Source: Paraburkholderia sp. BL10I2N1 (lineage in GTDB: Bacteria; Pseudomonadota; Gammaproteobacteria; Burkholderiales; Burkholderiaceae). Taken from it: a DNA stretch of 64,000 nucleotides. Where the stretch lies: positions 2,108,001 through 2,172,000 of the forward strand of contig NZ_SNWA01000001.1 in NCBI RefSeq assembly GCF_004361815.1. The letters run 5' to 3'. Each line of letters begins with the position of its first letter. The first letter of the stretch is position 1. A program made the translations under genes and the position numbers. Below the pieces are notes generated by a model, which saw only the letters and a program-made list of their open reading frames with translations, was not told where the DNA came from and did not search any database. Positions 43,910-54,075 of this stretch are shown here, piece after piece.

Positions 43910-45202
43910 TCAGGCAGCGAGCGCAGCAAAGGCACTGCGCGCGGCGGCGACGGTTTCGTCGACGATCGCGTCGTCGTGGGCGATCGACACAAAGCCCGCT
44001 TCGTATGCCGACGGCGCGAAGTACACGCCTGCGTCGAGCATCCGGTGGAAGAACGCGTTGAAACGAGGCACGTCGCTCTTCGTGACCTGCGCAAAGCTCG
44101 CGGGGATCGCATCGGTGAAATACAGGCCGAACATGCCGCCAAGCGAATCCGCCGCGAACGGCACCTTCGCTTCACGGGCCGCCTGGGCGAGGCCCTTCAC
44201 GAGGCGCGCCGTCTGCGCGCTGAGCCGGTCGTAGAAGCCGGGCGCCTGGATCAGCTGCAGCGTCTTCAGACCTGCCGCGACCGCGATCGGATTTCCCGAC
44301 AGCGTGCCCGCCTGATACACGCCGCCAAGCGGCGCGAGGTGAGCCATGATGTCGCGGCGGCCGCCGAATGCGGCGGCCGGCATGCCGCCGCCAATCACCT
44401 TGCCGAGGCACGTCAGATCCGGCGTGATGCCGTACACCTGCTGCGCGCCGCCGAGGGCGACACGGAAGCCGCACATCACTTCGTCGAAAATCAGCACGGC
44501 GCCGTATTGGGTACACAGGCGGCGCAGCGCGGACAGGAATTCAGGCGTTGCGCGCACGAGGTTCATGTTGCCCGCAACTGGCTCGACGATCACCGAAGCG
44601 ATCTCGTCGCCGAACGCCTTGAACGCTTCTTCGAGTTCCGCGACGTTGTTGTATTCGAGAACAGTCGTGTGTTTCGCGATATCGACCGGCACGCCCGCCG
44701 AAGTCGGATTGCCGAACGTCAGGAGACCCGAGCCGGCCTTCACGAGCAGGCTGTCCGCATGGCCGTGATAGCAGCCTTCGAACTTGACGATGCGGCTGCG
44801 GTTGGTAAAGCCGCGGGCGAGGCGCAGAGCGCTCATTGTCGCTTCCGTGCCGCTCGACACCATGCGGACCTGTTCGATCGACGGCACCAGCTTGCAGATT
44901 TCTTCGGCGATTTCCACTTCGGACTGCGTCGGCGCGCCGAACGAGAAGCCGTTCACCAGCACCCGCTGGACCGCTTCGAGCACTTCCGGATGTACGTGGC
45001 CGACGATCATCGGCCCCCAGGAGCCGATGTAGTCAATGTAGCGCTTGCCGTCGGCGTCCCAGAAGTACGCGCCCTCTGCGCGTTCGATGAAGCGCGGCGT
45101 GCCGCCGACCGAACGGAAGGCGCGCACGGGCGAATTGACGCCGCCCGGGATGGTGAGCTGGGCGCGTTCGAAGAGAGCTTCGTTCCTGGAATTGCTGGAC
45201 AT
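43910..45202 (-). CDS. hemL: Glutamate-1-semialdehyde 2,1-aminomutase
   Basis: A 430-residue PLP enzyme that makes 5-aminolevulinate, the first committed haem precursor of the C5 pathway. [20 protein letters not shown] opens the protein; the PLP lysine is in [32 protein letters not shown] and [18 protein letters not shown] are family hallmarks. It heads the cluster hemL-ribD-ribE-ribB-ribH-nusB. Confidence 0.95.
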   Translation of the reverse strand: MSSNSRNEALFERAQLTIPGGVNSPVRAFRSVGGTPRFIERAEGAYFWDADGKRYIDYIGSWGPMIVGHVHPEVLEAVQRVLVNGFSFGAPTQSEVEIAEEICKLVPSIEQVRMVSSGTEATMSALRLARGFTNRSRIVKFEGCYHGHADSLLVKAGSGLLTFGNPTSAGVPVDIAKHTTVLEYNNVAELEEAFKAFGDEIASVIVEPVAGNMNLVRATPEFLSALRRLCTQYGAVLIFDEVMCGFRVALGGAQQVYGITPDLTCLGKVIGGGMPAAAFGGRRDIMAHLAPLGGVYQAGTLSGNPIAVAAGLKTLQLIQAPGFYDRLSAQTARLVKGLAQAAREAKVPFAADSLGGMFGLYFTDAIPASFAQVTKSDVPRFNAFFHRMLDAGVYFAPSAYEAGFVSIAHDDAIVDETVAAARSAFAALAA

Positions 45203-45534
45203 GGACTTTGGACCTGCCTGTTGTGATCTGCCTGATCGGGAAGCACAGAAGCGCGCGATGCCAGAGGCGGCGGGCGGCTTGTCCGCCGGTCGCAGGCATT
45301 GCGGCGGCTGGATGGATATCTGAAATTGTACCGGAGTCGTGCGTGCGAAGGCTGCCAGCCGGACGAGGCGGGTGGCGCGGGTGATTGCTGCCGCCGCGGG
45401 CGCCTGCGGGAGTCCCCTTGCGGGGAACGATCACCGCCGTCCGTCCGGGCGTCGCGTACAATTAGGGCGCTGTCGTCGCAGTCGTTTCTCATGGTTCGCC
45501 GCCTGTGCGGTCGAGCCGCTTCTTCCGGATTCCC
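45203..45534. other. Divergent gap between hemL and the Bcr/CflA gene
   Basis: About 330 bases with no supported gene. It holds a small stem (gtcccc-ttgc-ggggaac near 45413-45429) and a -10-like TACAAT (45457-45462) for the plus-strand gene without a good -35. Confidence 0.45.
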
Positions 45535-46764
45535 ATGTCTCACGTCGCCAGACGCCGGCCCGATGGCCGGCTGATTCTGTTGCTCGGTGCGCTTGCCGCA
45601 TGCGGGCCGATCTCCATCGACATGTATCTGCCGAGCCTCCCGTCGATCGCCCAGGCGTTCTCGGTGGCGGCGGGCGCGGCGCAGTCGACGCTGACGAGCT
45701 TCATGTTCGGCTTTTCGATCGGCATGCTGCTGTACGGCCCGTTGTCGGATTCGTTCGGCCGGCGGCCGGTGCTGCTCGGTGGGATCGTGATGTACGTGCT
45801 TGCCAGCGTCGCATGTGCGCTGTCGTTCTCGATCGGCTCGCTGATGCTGTTTCGCTTCGTGCAGGCGCTGGGCGCCGGCGCGGCTTCAGTGCTCGCGCGC
45901 GCGATCGCCCGCGATGCCCACGAGCCGACCGATGCCGCCCGCGTGTTGTCGATGCTGGCGATCGTGACGTCAATCGGTCCGTTGCTTGCGCCGCTGATCG
46001 GTGGCCAGTTGCTGCTGCTCGGTGGCTGGCGTGCCGTATTCGTGACGCTGACGATCTTCGGCGCCGTCTGCGCAGTGACAGCATTCCTGCGCGTGCCGGA
46101 AACCTGGCCGCGTGAAAAGCGCGCGAGTTCGGCTGTGCTGCAATCGTTCGCGGCGTACGGCAAGCTGCTGCGAGATCCGGTTGCGTGGGGGCACATGCTG
46201 TGCGGCGGCATGGCGTTTGCGTCGATGTTCGCGTACATCACGGCGACGCCGTTCGTGTACATCGAGTATTTCCATGTGTCGGCGCAGCACTATGGGTTTC
46301 TGTTCGGCCTGAACATCATCGGCATCATGTTGGGTAACCTCCTGAACACCCGGTTTGTCGGCCGGCTCGGCCCGCTGCCGATCATCTCGTTCGCCGCGAC
46401 GATCAGCACCGTGGCGTCGCTGTTCGTTGCGCTCGTTTGCCTGACGGGGTGGGGCGGCTTGTGGTCGATCGTTGCGGGGCTGTTCTTCGTGGTCGGCGTG
46501 GTGGGTGTGCTGGCAGCCGATTGCACGACCGAATTGATGCACCGCTATCCGCGCAACGCCGGCGCGGCAGCGGCCGTGTTCGGCGCGATGCAGCTCGCGC
46601 TGGGCGCGGTTGCAAGCGTCGCGGTCGGACTCTGGCAGGGCGGCACGCCGAAGGGCATGGGCGCGACGATCGGCGTCACGGGGCTGCTCTGTTACGTAGG
46701 GAGGTGGCTCGTCATCCGCTGGCATGGCCGGCCGTTGCCCGGCGTGCGGGTGAGCCAGGGCTAG
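45535..46764 (+). CDS. Bcr/CflA family multidrug efflux MFS transporter
   Basis: A 409-residue transporter with about 12 membrane helices. Family marks: ISIDMYLPSLPSIAQAF at helix 1, YGPLSDSFGRRPVLLGGIVMY (loop 2-3) and RFVQALGAGAASVLARAIARD (helix 4). It probably exports drugs or sulfonamide-like compounds, chloramphenicol or bicyclomycin. The ATG at 45535 is chosen over a GTG ten codons earlier; neither has a good ribosome site. A terminator follows. Confidence 0.85.
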   Translation: MSHVARRRPDGRLILLLGALAACGPISIDMYLPSLPSIAQAFSVAAGAAQSTLTSFMFGFSIGMLLYGPLSDSFGRRPVLLGGIVMYVLASVACALSFSIGSLMLFRFVQALGAGAASVLARAIARDAHEPTDAARVLSMLAIVTSIGPLLAPLIGGQLLLLGGWRAVFVTLTIFGAVCAVTAFLRVPETWPREKRASSAVLQSFAAYGKLLRDPVAWGHMLCGGMAFASMFAYITATPFVYIEYFHVSAQHYGFLFGLNIIGIMLGNLLNTRFVGRLGPLPIISFAATISTVASLFVALVCLTGWGGLWSIVAGLFFVVGVVGVLAADCTTELMHRYPRNAGAAAAVFGAMQLALGAVASVAVGLWQGGTPKGMGATIGVTGLLCYVGRWLVIRWHGRPLPGVRVSQG

Positions 46765-46856
46765 CGGTTCGCGGCGCAGCGCAAGGTCTCGGGCAATAGC
46801 CCGCAAATGATGATGTTGTTGCCGGTGGCGAGCACTCGCAGAACCATAAGACAGCA

Positions 46857-46886
46857 ATAAAAAGCGCCCAGGCCGGGCGCTTTTTT
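46857..46886. terminator. Bidirectional terminator between the Bcr/CflA gene and glk
   Basis: Stem aaaagcgccc (46860-46869) with gggcgctttt (46875-46884), five-base loop, T run on the right and A run on the left. It ends both convergent transcripts. Confidence 0.9.
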
Positions 46887-46915
46887 ACTGCAGGTAACCA
46901 GACGAAAAGCCCTGC

Positions 46916-48832
46916 TCACTCCTTCGCCGAAGATGCCGCCCCGTGGCTTAGCCAGTCGAGCACCGCGGTGGCATCGTCGTCGGCGCCCTCGCGTACTTTC
47001 GCGACAGCTTCGCTGACTTCGGCATCCGGCATCGCGCGCCGGATTGCAACGCCGACCGCAAGAATGTCGATCATCACCAGATGCAGGATGCGAGAAATCA
47101 TCGATAGCTGCGATTCGCGCATCTCGATGTGATCGGTTTCCAGCGCGACAGTTGCGCGTTTCGCGAGCGGCGTATTGCTCGACGTGATCGCGATCACCTG
47201 CGCACCCGCCTGCATCGCGACTTCGAGCACGCGCAGCAACTCGGGCGCGCGGCCCGATTTCGACACGGCCACGATCACATCGCCCTTGCCGAGCAAGGCG
47301 GCCGACGCGGCCTGCATGTACAGATCGCCGTAGGCAATCGTCGGAATGCCGAAGCGGAAGAACTTGTAGTGTGCGTCCTGCGCGACGATGTTCGAATTGC
47401 CAAGCCCGTAGAACTCGATCCGCCGTGCGCCATTCAACAGATCGATGGCGCGCTCGACATGCTCGAAGTTCAGATGCTCGCGCAACTGGAGGATCGCCGA
47501 GACTGTGTTGTCGAGCACCTTCGCGCCGAAGTCGGTCGCGGTGTCACCCAGATGCACCTGGCTGTGGCTGACCGGAATCGTGCCGGTCAGGCCAGTCGCG
47601 AGTTTCAGCTTGAAATCGGACAGACCCTGGCAGCCGAGCGAGCGGCAAAAGCGGATCACCGTCGGCTGGCTCACATCGGCCTTGCGCGCGATATCGACGA
47701 TCGGATCATTGATGATCGAGCGCGGATGATTCAGCGCGAGATCGGCAACGCGCCTTTCAGCGGGCGTAAGCGCATCACGCATCTGACGGATGCGCTCGAA
47801 CACGGCCGACGAACTGCCACCGGCGCGATTCGAAAGCTGCTCCGCAAGAATCGCCGACACGCCGAGAAACGCCGGATACTGCGCGGTAATCACATACGTG
47901 GGCACGTTCGACAGATACGTTTCGAAGCGGCCTTTCGCCTCGAAGCGCTTGCGGAACGACGAGCGCGCGAACAGTTCGCCGAGCCGCGGCACGACGCCGC
48001 CGCCGATATAGATGCCGCCGAGCGAGCCGAGCGTCACCGCGATATTGCCCGCGAAGGTGCCGAGAATGCCGCAGAAGCAGTCGACCGTTTCAGCGGCGAG
48101 CGGCTCGCCCTCGAGCGCACGCGTGACGACCCCGGACGTATCGACCGATGCCGGCACGCGCTTCTTGTCCCGTGCCGACAGAGCGCGATAGATCAGTTCG
48201 AGACCGGGGCCCGCCGCCACACGTTCGAACGATACATGCGACCACTTCTTGCGCGCGAATTGCATCACGATGTCTTCGCGTTCGTCGGACGGCGCGAACG
48301 TGGAGTGACCGCCTTCGCTGCCGAGCGCGATCCAGCGGTCGTCGGCGGGAATGAGGCCCGATACGCCAAGACCCGTGCCCGCACCGAGCAGGCCGATCAC
48401 GCTGTTCTGCCGGCGCTGGCCGCCCCCTACCTGCACGCGCTGCGAGTCCGTGAGTCCCGGCAATGCCATCGCGAGCGCGGTGAAGTCGTTGACGACCAGC
48501 AGCGTGTCGAAGCCGAGTGCGCGGCGCGTCGCTTCGATCGAAAAGGTCCAGTCGTGATTGGTCATGCTGACCTGATCGCCGTCGACCGGATTCGCAATCG
48601 CAATGGCTGCGTGATTCACGCGGCCGATCTTCGTGTCCTTCAGGTACTTCTTGATGACTTCGGCGACGCCGGGATAATCCGCGCACGGGTACACCAGCAC
48701 GTTGACGATTTCGCCCGGGCCCGTCTCGAGGGCGAAGCGCGCATTCGTACCACCGATGTCGGCGAGAAGCCTCGGTCCATCGGCGTGCTGGCCCGCGCCC
48801 GGGACAGACTTAGTTTGCACACCAGTAGACAT
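46916..48832 (-). CDS. glk: Glucokinase fused to a HexR-type (RpiR family) transcription regulator
   Basis: A 638-residue fusion. Residues 20-340 are a ROK-unlike, Glk-type glucokinase ([39 protein letters not shown]). About 345-420 is an RpiR-type helix-turn-helix ([37 protein letters not shown]), and 455-600 a SIS phosphosugar-binding domain ([35 protein letters not shown]). The regulator half is like HexR, which senses KDPG. This fusion is typical of Burkholderia. The start overlaps the end of pgl by 23 bases. HexR sites are expected at zwf (see 51258-51274). Confidence 0.92.
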   Translation of the reverse strand: MSTGVQTKSVPGAGQHADGPRLLADIGGTNARFALETGPGEIVNVLVYPCADYPGVAEVIKKYLKDTKIGRVNHAAIAIANPVDGDQVSMTNHDWTFSIEATRRALGFDTLLVVNDFTALAMALPGLTDSQRVQVGGGQRRQNSVIGLLGAGTGLGVSGLIPADDRWIALGSEGGHSTFAPSDEREDIVMQFARKKWSHVSFERVAAGPGLELIYRALSARDKKRVPASVDTSGVVTRALEGEPLAAETVDCFCGILGTFAGNIAVTLGSLGGIYIGGGVVPRLGELFARSSFRKRFEAKGRFETYLSNVPTYVITAQYPAFLGVSAILAEQLSNRAGGSSSAVFERIRQMRDALTPAERRVADLALNHPRSIINDPIVDIARKADVSQPTVIRFCRSLGCQGLSDFKLKLATGLTGTIPVSHSQVHLGDTATDFGAKVLDNTVSAILQLREHLNFEHVERAIDLLNGARRIEFYGLGNSNIVAQDAHYKFFRFGIPTIAYGDLYMQAASAALLGKGDVIVAVSKSGRAPELLRVLEVAMQAGAQVIAITSSNTPLAKRATVALETDHIEMRESQLSMISRILHLVMIDILAVGVAIRRAMPDAEVSEAVAKVREGADDDATAVLDWLSHGAASSAKE

Positions 48833-49514
48833 CGAGTCTCACTCCCTTGTCATTTGCCAACTTCGAGATGGCATTTTTTTGTGGCGCAGCCGCTGCCTCT
48901 TGCAGCACGTCGAGCTTGCGCGGTCCGGCGATCAGCAGATACAGATGTCCCACCTGTTGCAACGCGGAAAGCGACCAGCTCACACGCGCATGCGGCGCAT
49001 TGCCCGGGTGCACGGCAACGAAGCGCTCCGGCGTGGTGATCGCGTGATCCCACTCGGGCGCGTCCGCGAAGATCGATGCCGTATGACCGTCTTCGCCCAT
49101 GCCGAGCACCGCGACGTCCGGCACGCGGCGCAACGGGTCGGCGTTGAGCCGCGCGATATGAGCGTCGAGCTGCTGCGTCGTATCGACGAGCGGCCAGAAG
49201 GCGGCATCGCGCGCGGCGTGCCGAAGCAGTGTTTCGTGGGCGAGACGCGCATTGCTGGCGTTGTCCGTTTCCGGCACCCAGCGGTCGTCGACCAGCGTCA
49301 CATCGATCTGCGCCCAGTCGAAAGGTTGAGTCGACAACGTCTGCAGGAACGGGCGCGGACTGGTGCCGCCGGACACTGCAAGCGTCGCGCGGCGCACGCC
49401 GGTCTCGCGCGCGCTCGCCTGTGCGGCAAGCGACGCATGTAACGCGTCACCCACCGCCTTCGCCAGCGCGTCGGATTGGGCGCGCGGGTCGTCGAAAGCG
49501 TGAAGCTCGATCAC
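48810..49514 (-). CDS. pgl: 6-phosphogluconolactonase
   Basis: A 234-residue DevB/Pgl-type enzyme that hydrolyses 6-phosphogluconolactone. [18 protein letters not shown] is the conserved phosphate loop and [20 protein letters not shown] carries the catalytic region. The start is GTG at 49514 after ggagga; the longer in-frame ATG start gives a basic, non-homologous N-terminus. It is between zwf and the glucokinase gene; its tail overlaps glk by 23 bases. Confidence 0.9.
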   Translation of the reverse strand: MIELHAFDDPRAQSDALAKAVGDALHASLAAQASARETGVRRATLAVSGGTSPRPFLQTLSTQPFDWAQIDVTLVDDRWVPETDNASNARLAHETLLRHAARDAAFWPLVDTTQQLDAHIARLNADPLRRVPDVAVLGMGEDGHTASIFADAPEWDHAITTPERFVAVHPGNAPHARVSWSLSALQQVGHLYLLIAGPRKLDVLQEAAAAPQKNAISKLANDKGVRLDVYWCAN

Positions 49515-49726
49515 TTCTCCTCCATGCTGCTTTCTTGTTGGTCTACGGGTGTACGTCGACCGTTTCCCGCTGCGGCCTTCAGGCAATCACCTCATGCCAT
49601 CACTTCAGGCTTGTGCACTGCGGGGCTGCTGCAGGTCCGGTTCAACCCGCTTCAATATTTGCCAATGCGGCGTCGCGACAGGCGAGGTCGTGCGAAAGCC
49701 GTACGCGGCCTCGCGTTACCACGACG

Positions 49727-51187
49727 TCAGTTCTCTTCTTCCAGCCAGCAGGTGCCATGCTGCGCGAGCATCGCACTCGCTGCCGCCGGCCCCCAGGTAC
49801 CCGCCGCATACGGCTTCGGCGGTTTTTGCGAACTACTCCACTCATTCAGGATCGGCTCGACCCAGCGCCATGCGGCTTCCTGTTCGTCGCGTCGCACGAA
49901 GAGCGCGAGGCGGCCGTTGATCACGTCTAGCAACAGACGCTGATATGCCTCCATCTGGCCTTCGCGGAAGAACCGGTCGAACGCGAGGTCGAGGTGCACG
50001 CTTGCCAGGTTCATGCCTTCGCCGGGCTGCTTGGCAAGGCAATACAGACGAATCGTCTCGTTCGGCTGCAGACGGATGACAAGACGGTTCGCGCCTGGAC
50101 GAAGGGCCGTCGGTCCCAGCGCCGAATGCGGCACCGGACGGAAATTGACGACGATCTCCGCCACGCGATCCGCGAGCCGCTTGCCGGTGCGCAGAAAAAA
50201 CGGCACGCCGGACCAGCGCCAGTTCTCGATTTCCACCTTCAGCGCGACAAAGGTTTCCGTCGTGCTTTCCGGCTTGACGCCAGGTTCGGATGCATAGCCC
50301 GGCACCGGCGTGCCACGGATTCCGCCGGCATGATACTGGCCCCGCACGGCAACCTTGCCGATCTCGTTCGGGTCGACTCGTTTCAGCGCGCGCAGCACAC
50401 GCAGCTTTTCATCGCGGACCGAATCGGAATCCATCGAATGCGGCGGCTCCATCGCGACAATCGAGAGCAGTTGCAGCAAATGGTTCTGCACCATGTCGCG
50501 CAGCGCGCCGGTATTGTCGTAGAAATCGCCGCGGGCTTCGACACCCAGTTCTTCCGCGATCGTGATCTGAATGCTTTCGACCCACTCGCGACGCCACAGC
50601 GGCTCGAAGAGCGCATTGCCGAAACGCAGCGCGAGCAGGTTCTGCACCGGCTCTTTCCCGAGGTAGTGGTCGATCCGGTAGATCTGCTCTTCCGCGAAGA
50701 TTTCGCCGACTGCATCGTTGATCGCGTTCGATGACCGCAGGTCGTAGCCGAGCGGCTTTTCCAGCACAATGCGGGCGTTTTCGTTCAGCCCGACCGAGGC
50801 GAGCGCATGACAGATCGGCACGAACAGCGACGGACCCGTCGCGAGATAGAACACGCGGATGCCGGGCAGGTTGCTCACCGCATCGCGCAGCACCGTGAAG
50901 TCTTCGGCTTTGCCCAGGTCGAGCTTCACATAGAGGATGCGCTCGAGAAAGCTCGCCCACGCGGCTTCATCGAGACCCTCCTTCGACACATGCGCCTTGA
51001 CGTGTTCGTTGACCCACTGCAGATAACTGTCGCGGTCTTCCTCATGACGCGTGACCGCCACGATCCTGCCGCTTGCCGCCAGCATGCCTGCACGGTGTGC
51101 TTCATACAGTGCAGGCAGTATCTTGCGCATCGACAGGTCGCCGGTTCCGCCGAAGAGAACGAAGGTGAAACTTGAATCGGTTTGCAT
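49727..51187 (-). CDS. zwf: Glucose-6-phosphate 1-dehydrogenase
   Basis: A 486-residue NADP-linked enzyme, the entry to the pentose phosphate and Entner-Doudoroff pathways. GGTGDLS (residues 13-19) is the dinucleotide motif; YRIDHYLGKEPVQNLLALRF carries the catalytic His and substrate Lys. The ATG at 51187 has ggag upstream and begins just before the conserved FVLFGGTGDLSM; a longer start is not needed. A HexR-type operator overlaps its promoter. Confidence 0.95.
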   Translation of the reverse strand: MQTDSSFTFVLFGGTGDLSMRKILPALYEAHRAGMLAASGRIVAVTRHEEDRDSYLQWVNEHVKAHVSKEGLDEAAWASFLERILYVKLDLGKAEDFTVLRDAVSNLPGIRVFYLATGPSLFVPICHALASVGLNENARIVLEKPLGYDLRSSNAINDAVGEIFAEEQIYRIDHYLGKEPVQNLLALRFGNALFEPLWRREWVESIQITIAEELGVEARGDFYDNTGALRDMVQNHLLQLLSIVAMEPPHSMDSDSVRDEKLRVLRALKRVDPNEIGKVAVRGQYHAGGIRGTPVPGYASEPGVKPESTTETFVALKVEIENWRWSGVPFFLRTGKRLADRVAEIVVNFRPVPHSALGPTALRPGANRLVIRLQPNETIRLYCLAKQPGEGMNLASVHLDLAFDRFFREGQMEAYQRLLLDVINGRLALFVRRDEQEAAWRWVEPILNEWSSSQKPPKPYAAGTWGPAAASAMLAQHGTCWLEEEN

Positions 51188-51256
51188 GTGTCTCCGTCGA
51201 TGTCCTGGGGCCGCGGCAGGCGACCGTAGTCCGATAAAATTTTTTTTTGACACTGA

Positions 51257-51284
51257 ATTGTAGTTTAACTACAATCCAAATCAA
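51257..51284 (-). promoter_or_regulatory. Sigma70 promoter of the zwf operon
   Basis: On the minus strand TTGATT (51279-51284) and TACAAT (51257-51262) are 16 bases apart. The transcript would have a leader of about 60 bases before zwf. A HexR-type palindrome covers the -10 element and most of the spacer. Confidence 0.55.
51258..51274. promoter_or_regulatory. HexR-type operator
   Basis: TTGTAGTTTAACTACAA is a perfect 17-base palindrome (eight-base arms, one central T) and fits the gamma-proteobacterial HexR consensus TGTARTWWWAYTACA. It lies between the divergent zwf operon and gtsABCD genes and overlaps the predicted zwf promoter, so binding should repress zwf until a sugar acid phosphate releases HexR. 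Confidence 0.65.
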
Positions 51285-51688
51285 GAGGTAACGCTAATTC
51301 GAATAAAAAAGCGTGCGCTGCATGGCGAGATACGCGTTTTCCCGAATCAGCGAAGCGTCCCTGCATGTTAACGGACATTGCGTTTCAGTATGGTCTGGCG
51401 GGTCTTCCAGCCGGCTTGCTGCAGGCGGGTATCCAGCTTCATGTGCGGCCCGCCCTCGAGTCTGCAGCGCGCCACAGCGAGCAGGCAAAAACCAGAAGAG
51501 GAGACAGTCAGTTGCACCCAGAACCACTCATCTCTTGAGCGTCCAGCGGCCGGATTCCGGTGCGCCGGCCATGCACACGCATCGGCTGCCCGACGTTCGA
51601 CCGCCCTTGTTTTGCCTGTTTGACCAACCACCGCACCCTGTCTAACCAGGGGCATCCGTTTTTTTCAGGTGTCTGGAGGAGATAAGCA
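51285..51688 (+). other. Leader region of the sugar transporter operon
   Basis: About 400 bases before gtsA with no supported gene. The plus-strand promoter could not be located with confidence; the HexR-type palindrome at its left end could affect both directions. Confidence 0.45.
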
Positions 51689-52936
51689 ATGAAATTTCGC
51701 ACGATCATGGGCGCTCTGTGCGCCGCAGGTCTGATGTGTGGCGTGTCGGCTGTGCAGGCGGCCGAGTCGGTCGAAGTGCTGCACTGGTGGACTTCGGGCG
51801 GCGAATCGAAGGCCGTCGGCGTCCTGAAGGACGACATGACGAAGCAGGGCTACACGTGGAAAGACTTCGCGGTCGCAGGCGGCGCAGGCGCGGCAGCCAT
51901 GACGGCACTCAAGACACAGGTGATCTCGGGTAACGCGCCGAGCGCAGCCCAGATCAAGGGTCCGCTGATCCAGGAATGGGCGCAGCAAGGCGTGCTGGTG
52001 CCGATCGATACAGCGGCTGCCGACTGGAAAAAGAACCTGCCGCCGGAAATCGACAAGATCATGCGCGCGGACGGCCACTATGTCGGCGCACCGTTCTCGG
52101 TGCACCGCGTGAACTGGCTGTACATCAACAAGGCTGCGCTCGAGAAGGCAGGCGGCAAGGTCCCGACCACGTGGCCTGAGTTCTTCGCCGTCGCTGACAA
52201 GATGAAGGCAGCCGGCATCCAGCCGATCGCGATGGGCGGCCAGCCGTGGCAAGACCTGACGCTGTGGGAAGACGTCGTGCTGTCGCAGGGTGCGGACTTC
52301 TACAGGAAGGCGCTGGTCGATCTCGACGAGAAGACGCTGACCTCGGAAAAGATGGTTGGCGTGTTCGACACGGTCCGCAAGATCCAGGGCTACTTCGACG
52401 CAGGCCGTACCGGCCGTGACTGGAACCTCGCGACAGCGATGGTCATCAACGGCAAGGCTGGCATGCAGTTCATGGGCGACTGGGCGAAGGGCGAATTCGC
52501 CAACGCCGGCAAGAAGTCTGGTGAGGACTATGTCTGCGCCGCAGTGCCGGGCACGGAAAAGGCCTATACGTTCAACGTCGACTCGTTCGTGTTCTTCCAG
52601 CAGAAGGGCCAGAAGGCGGCAACGCCAGGTCAGCTCGCACTGGCGAAGACGATCATGTCGCCGGAGTTCCAGGAGCAGTTCAGCCTGTACAAGGGTTCGA
52701 TCCCGGTCCGCCTCGGCGTGCCGATGGACAAGTTCGACGATTGCGCGAAGAAGTCGTACGCGGATGAACAGATCGCCATCAAGTCGGGCGGCTATGTTCC
52801 TTCGCTGGCGCACGGCATGGCTCAACCGGATGCAGCTGCCGGTGCGATCTCCGACGTCGTCACGAAGTTCATGAACTCGCAGCAGGATTCGAAGAGCGCA
52901 GTCGCAGCGCTCGCGAAGGCAGCGAAGACGAAGTAA
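51689..52936 (+). CDS. gtsA: Sugar ABC transporter substrate-binding protein, glucose/mannose type
   Basis: A 415-residue periplasmic protein with a signal peptide of 24 residues (GALCAAGLMCGVSAVQA). The mature N-terminus ESVEVLHWWTSGGESKAV and PWQDLTLWEDVVLS match GtsA-type glucose/mannose-binding proteins. An aggag lies before the ATG. It is the first gene of gtsABCD and divergent from zwf, so glucose uptake and phosphogluconate metabolism are linked. A large stem-loop follows. Confidence 0.9.
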   Translation: MKFRTIMGALCAAGLMCGVSAVQAAESVEVLHWWTSGGESKAVGVLKDDMTKQGYTWKDFAVAGGAGAAAMTALKTQVISGNAPSAAQIKGPLIQEWAQQGVLVPIDTAAADWKKNLPPEIDKIMRADGHYVGAPFSVHRVNWLYINKAALEKAGGKVPTTWPEFFAVADKMKAAGIQPIAMGGQPWQDLTLWEDVVLSQGADFYRKALVDLDEKTLTSEKMVGVFDTVRKIQGYFDAGRTGRDWNLATAMVINGKAGMQFMGDWAKGEFANAGKKSGEDYVCAAVPGTEKAYTFNVDSFVFFQQKGQKAATPGQLALAKTIMSPEFQEQFSLYKGSIPVRLGVPMDKFDDCAKKSYADEQIAIKSGGYVPSLAHGMAQPDAAAGAISDVVTKFMNSQQDSKSAVAALAKAAKTK

Positions 52937-52967
52937 CGCGCGAAGTAAAGCGCGAAGCAGGCGCAGC

Positions 52968-53008
52968 GGCGCGCTTCACTGCCTGTCCATGCAGGCGTGA
53001 AGCGCGCC
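52968..53008 (+). repeat. Stem-loop between gtsA and gtsB
   Basis: ggcgcgcttcac (52968-52979) pairs with gtgaagcgcgcc (52997-53008), and an inner stem gcctg/caggc is separated by one bulged base; the loop is tccatg. It has no strong T run. It lies in the 200-base gap between binding-protein and permease genes, like those in the liv and pro operons. Confidence 0.8.
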
Positions 53009-53136
53009 CTTCAGGCAACACGGCTTGACCACGGGGTTTTGCGGGCAAGCTCACGTAGAGTCACACCTGAGCCGGCAAGGCGCCGCGTGCGGTAGGCGCG
53101 CTCACCTGGCGGCACAGTTTCAGCAGGAGTCGAGTA

Positions 53137-54075
53137 GTGACTGCTTCTATCAGCGGAAACGGGAAGAAGACGGCCTCCGTTACCCGCCGCACGTCGCCGA
53201 CCGCGGCGCTCGCCGATCGCTGGATTCCGAAGCTGGTGCTCGCACCCAGCGTCGTAATCAGCCTCATCTTTGTGTATGGTTTCATCCTGATTACCGGCTA
53301 TCTGTCGCTCTCCAGTTCGCGACTGATGCCACGCTTTGAGTTCGCCGGCCTCGAGCGGTATCGGGAACTCTTTGACAACGACGTCTTCTGGACGTCGGCT
53401 GCGAACCTCGGCTGGTTCGGCATTCCGTTCATCGGCATCTGCATCGGGCTGGGGCTTTTCCTCGCCATCCTGCTCGACCAGCAGATCCGTAACGAAGGCG
53501 CGCTGCGCGCCGTGTTTCTGTATCCGATGGCGTTGTCGTTCATCGTGACCGGCACTGCGTGGCAGTGGATCATGACGCCGAGTATCGGCATCGAAAAGGT
53601 GTTCCACGACTGGGGCTGGACGAGTTTCTCGTTTAACTGGCTGGGCGACCCTGACAGGGCGATCTTCTGTGTGGTGATCGCGGCCGTCTGGCAGTCGACG
53701 GGCTTCGTGATGGCGCTTTTCCTGGCTGGCCTGCGCGGCGTCGACGCTGAAATCTTCAAGGCCGCGCAGATGGACGGCGCGGGACTGCCCACCATCTATC
53801 GCAAGATCGTGATTCCGAGCATGCGCCCGGTGTTCTTCTCGGTACTGCTGATTCTCTGTCACATCACGATCAAGACCTTCGACCTTGTCGTCGCATTGAC
53901 GGCGGGTGGCCCGGGGACGTCGTCGTCGCTGCCGGCCATCTTCATGTACACGTTTTCGTTTAACCGCGGGCAGCTTGGCGTCGGCGCAGCGTCGTCGATC
54001 ATGATGCTCGCTACCGTTGTGGCCGTGCTCGTGCCGCTGATGTATCTGGAATCGAGGAGCACCCGCAATGCCTAA
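53137..54075 (+). CDS. gtsB: Sugar ABC transporter permease, first subunit
   Basis: A 312-residue permease with about six helices. LADRWIPKLVLAPSVVISLIFV opens it; FKAAQMDGAGLPTIYRKIVIP is the EAA loop that contacts the ATPase. The start is GTG at 53137 after aggag. It overlaps gtsC by eight bases. Confidence 0.9.
   Translation: MTASISGNGKKTASVTRRTSPTAALADRWIPKLVLAPSVVISLIFVYGFILITGYLSLSSSRLMPRFEFAGLERYRELFDNDVFWTSAANLGWFGIPFIGICIGLGLFLAILLDQQIRNEGALRAVFLYPMALSFIVTGTAWQWIMTPSIGIEKVFHDWGWTSFSFNWLGDPDRAIFCVVIAAVWQSTGFVMALFLAGLRGVDAEIFKAAQMDGAGLPTIYRKIVIPSMRPVFFSVLLILCHITIKTFDLVVALTAGGPGTSSSLPAIFMYTFSFNRGQLGVGAASSIMMLATVVAVLVPLMYLESRSTRNA

Noticed and set aside
43878..45534. FMN riboswitch upstream of the hemL-rib cluster
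   Set aside because: I looked for the RFN core in the gaps ahead of hemL, ribD, ribE and ribB and did not see it; a covariance-model search would decide.
47129..49039. 636-codon frame antisense to glk-hexR and pgl
   Set aside because: It overlaps two well-recognised genes for its whole length and shows no family motifs.
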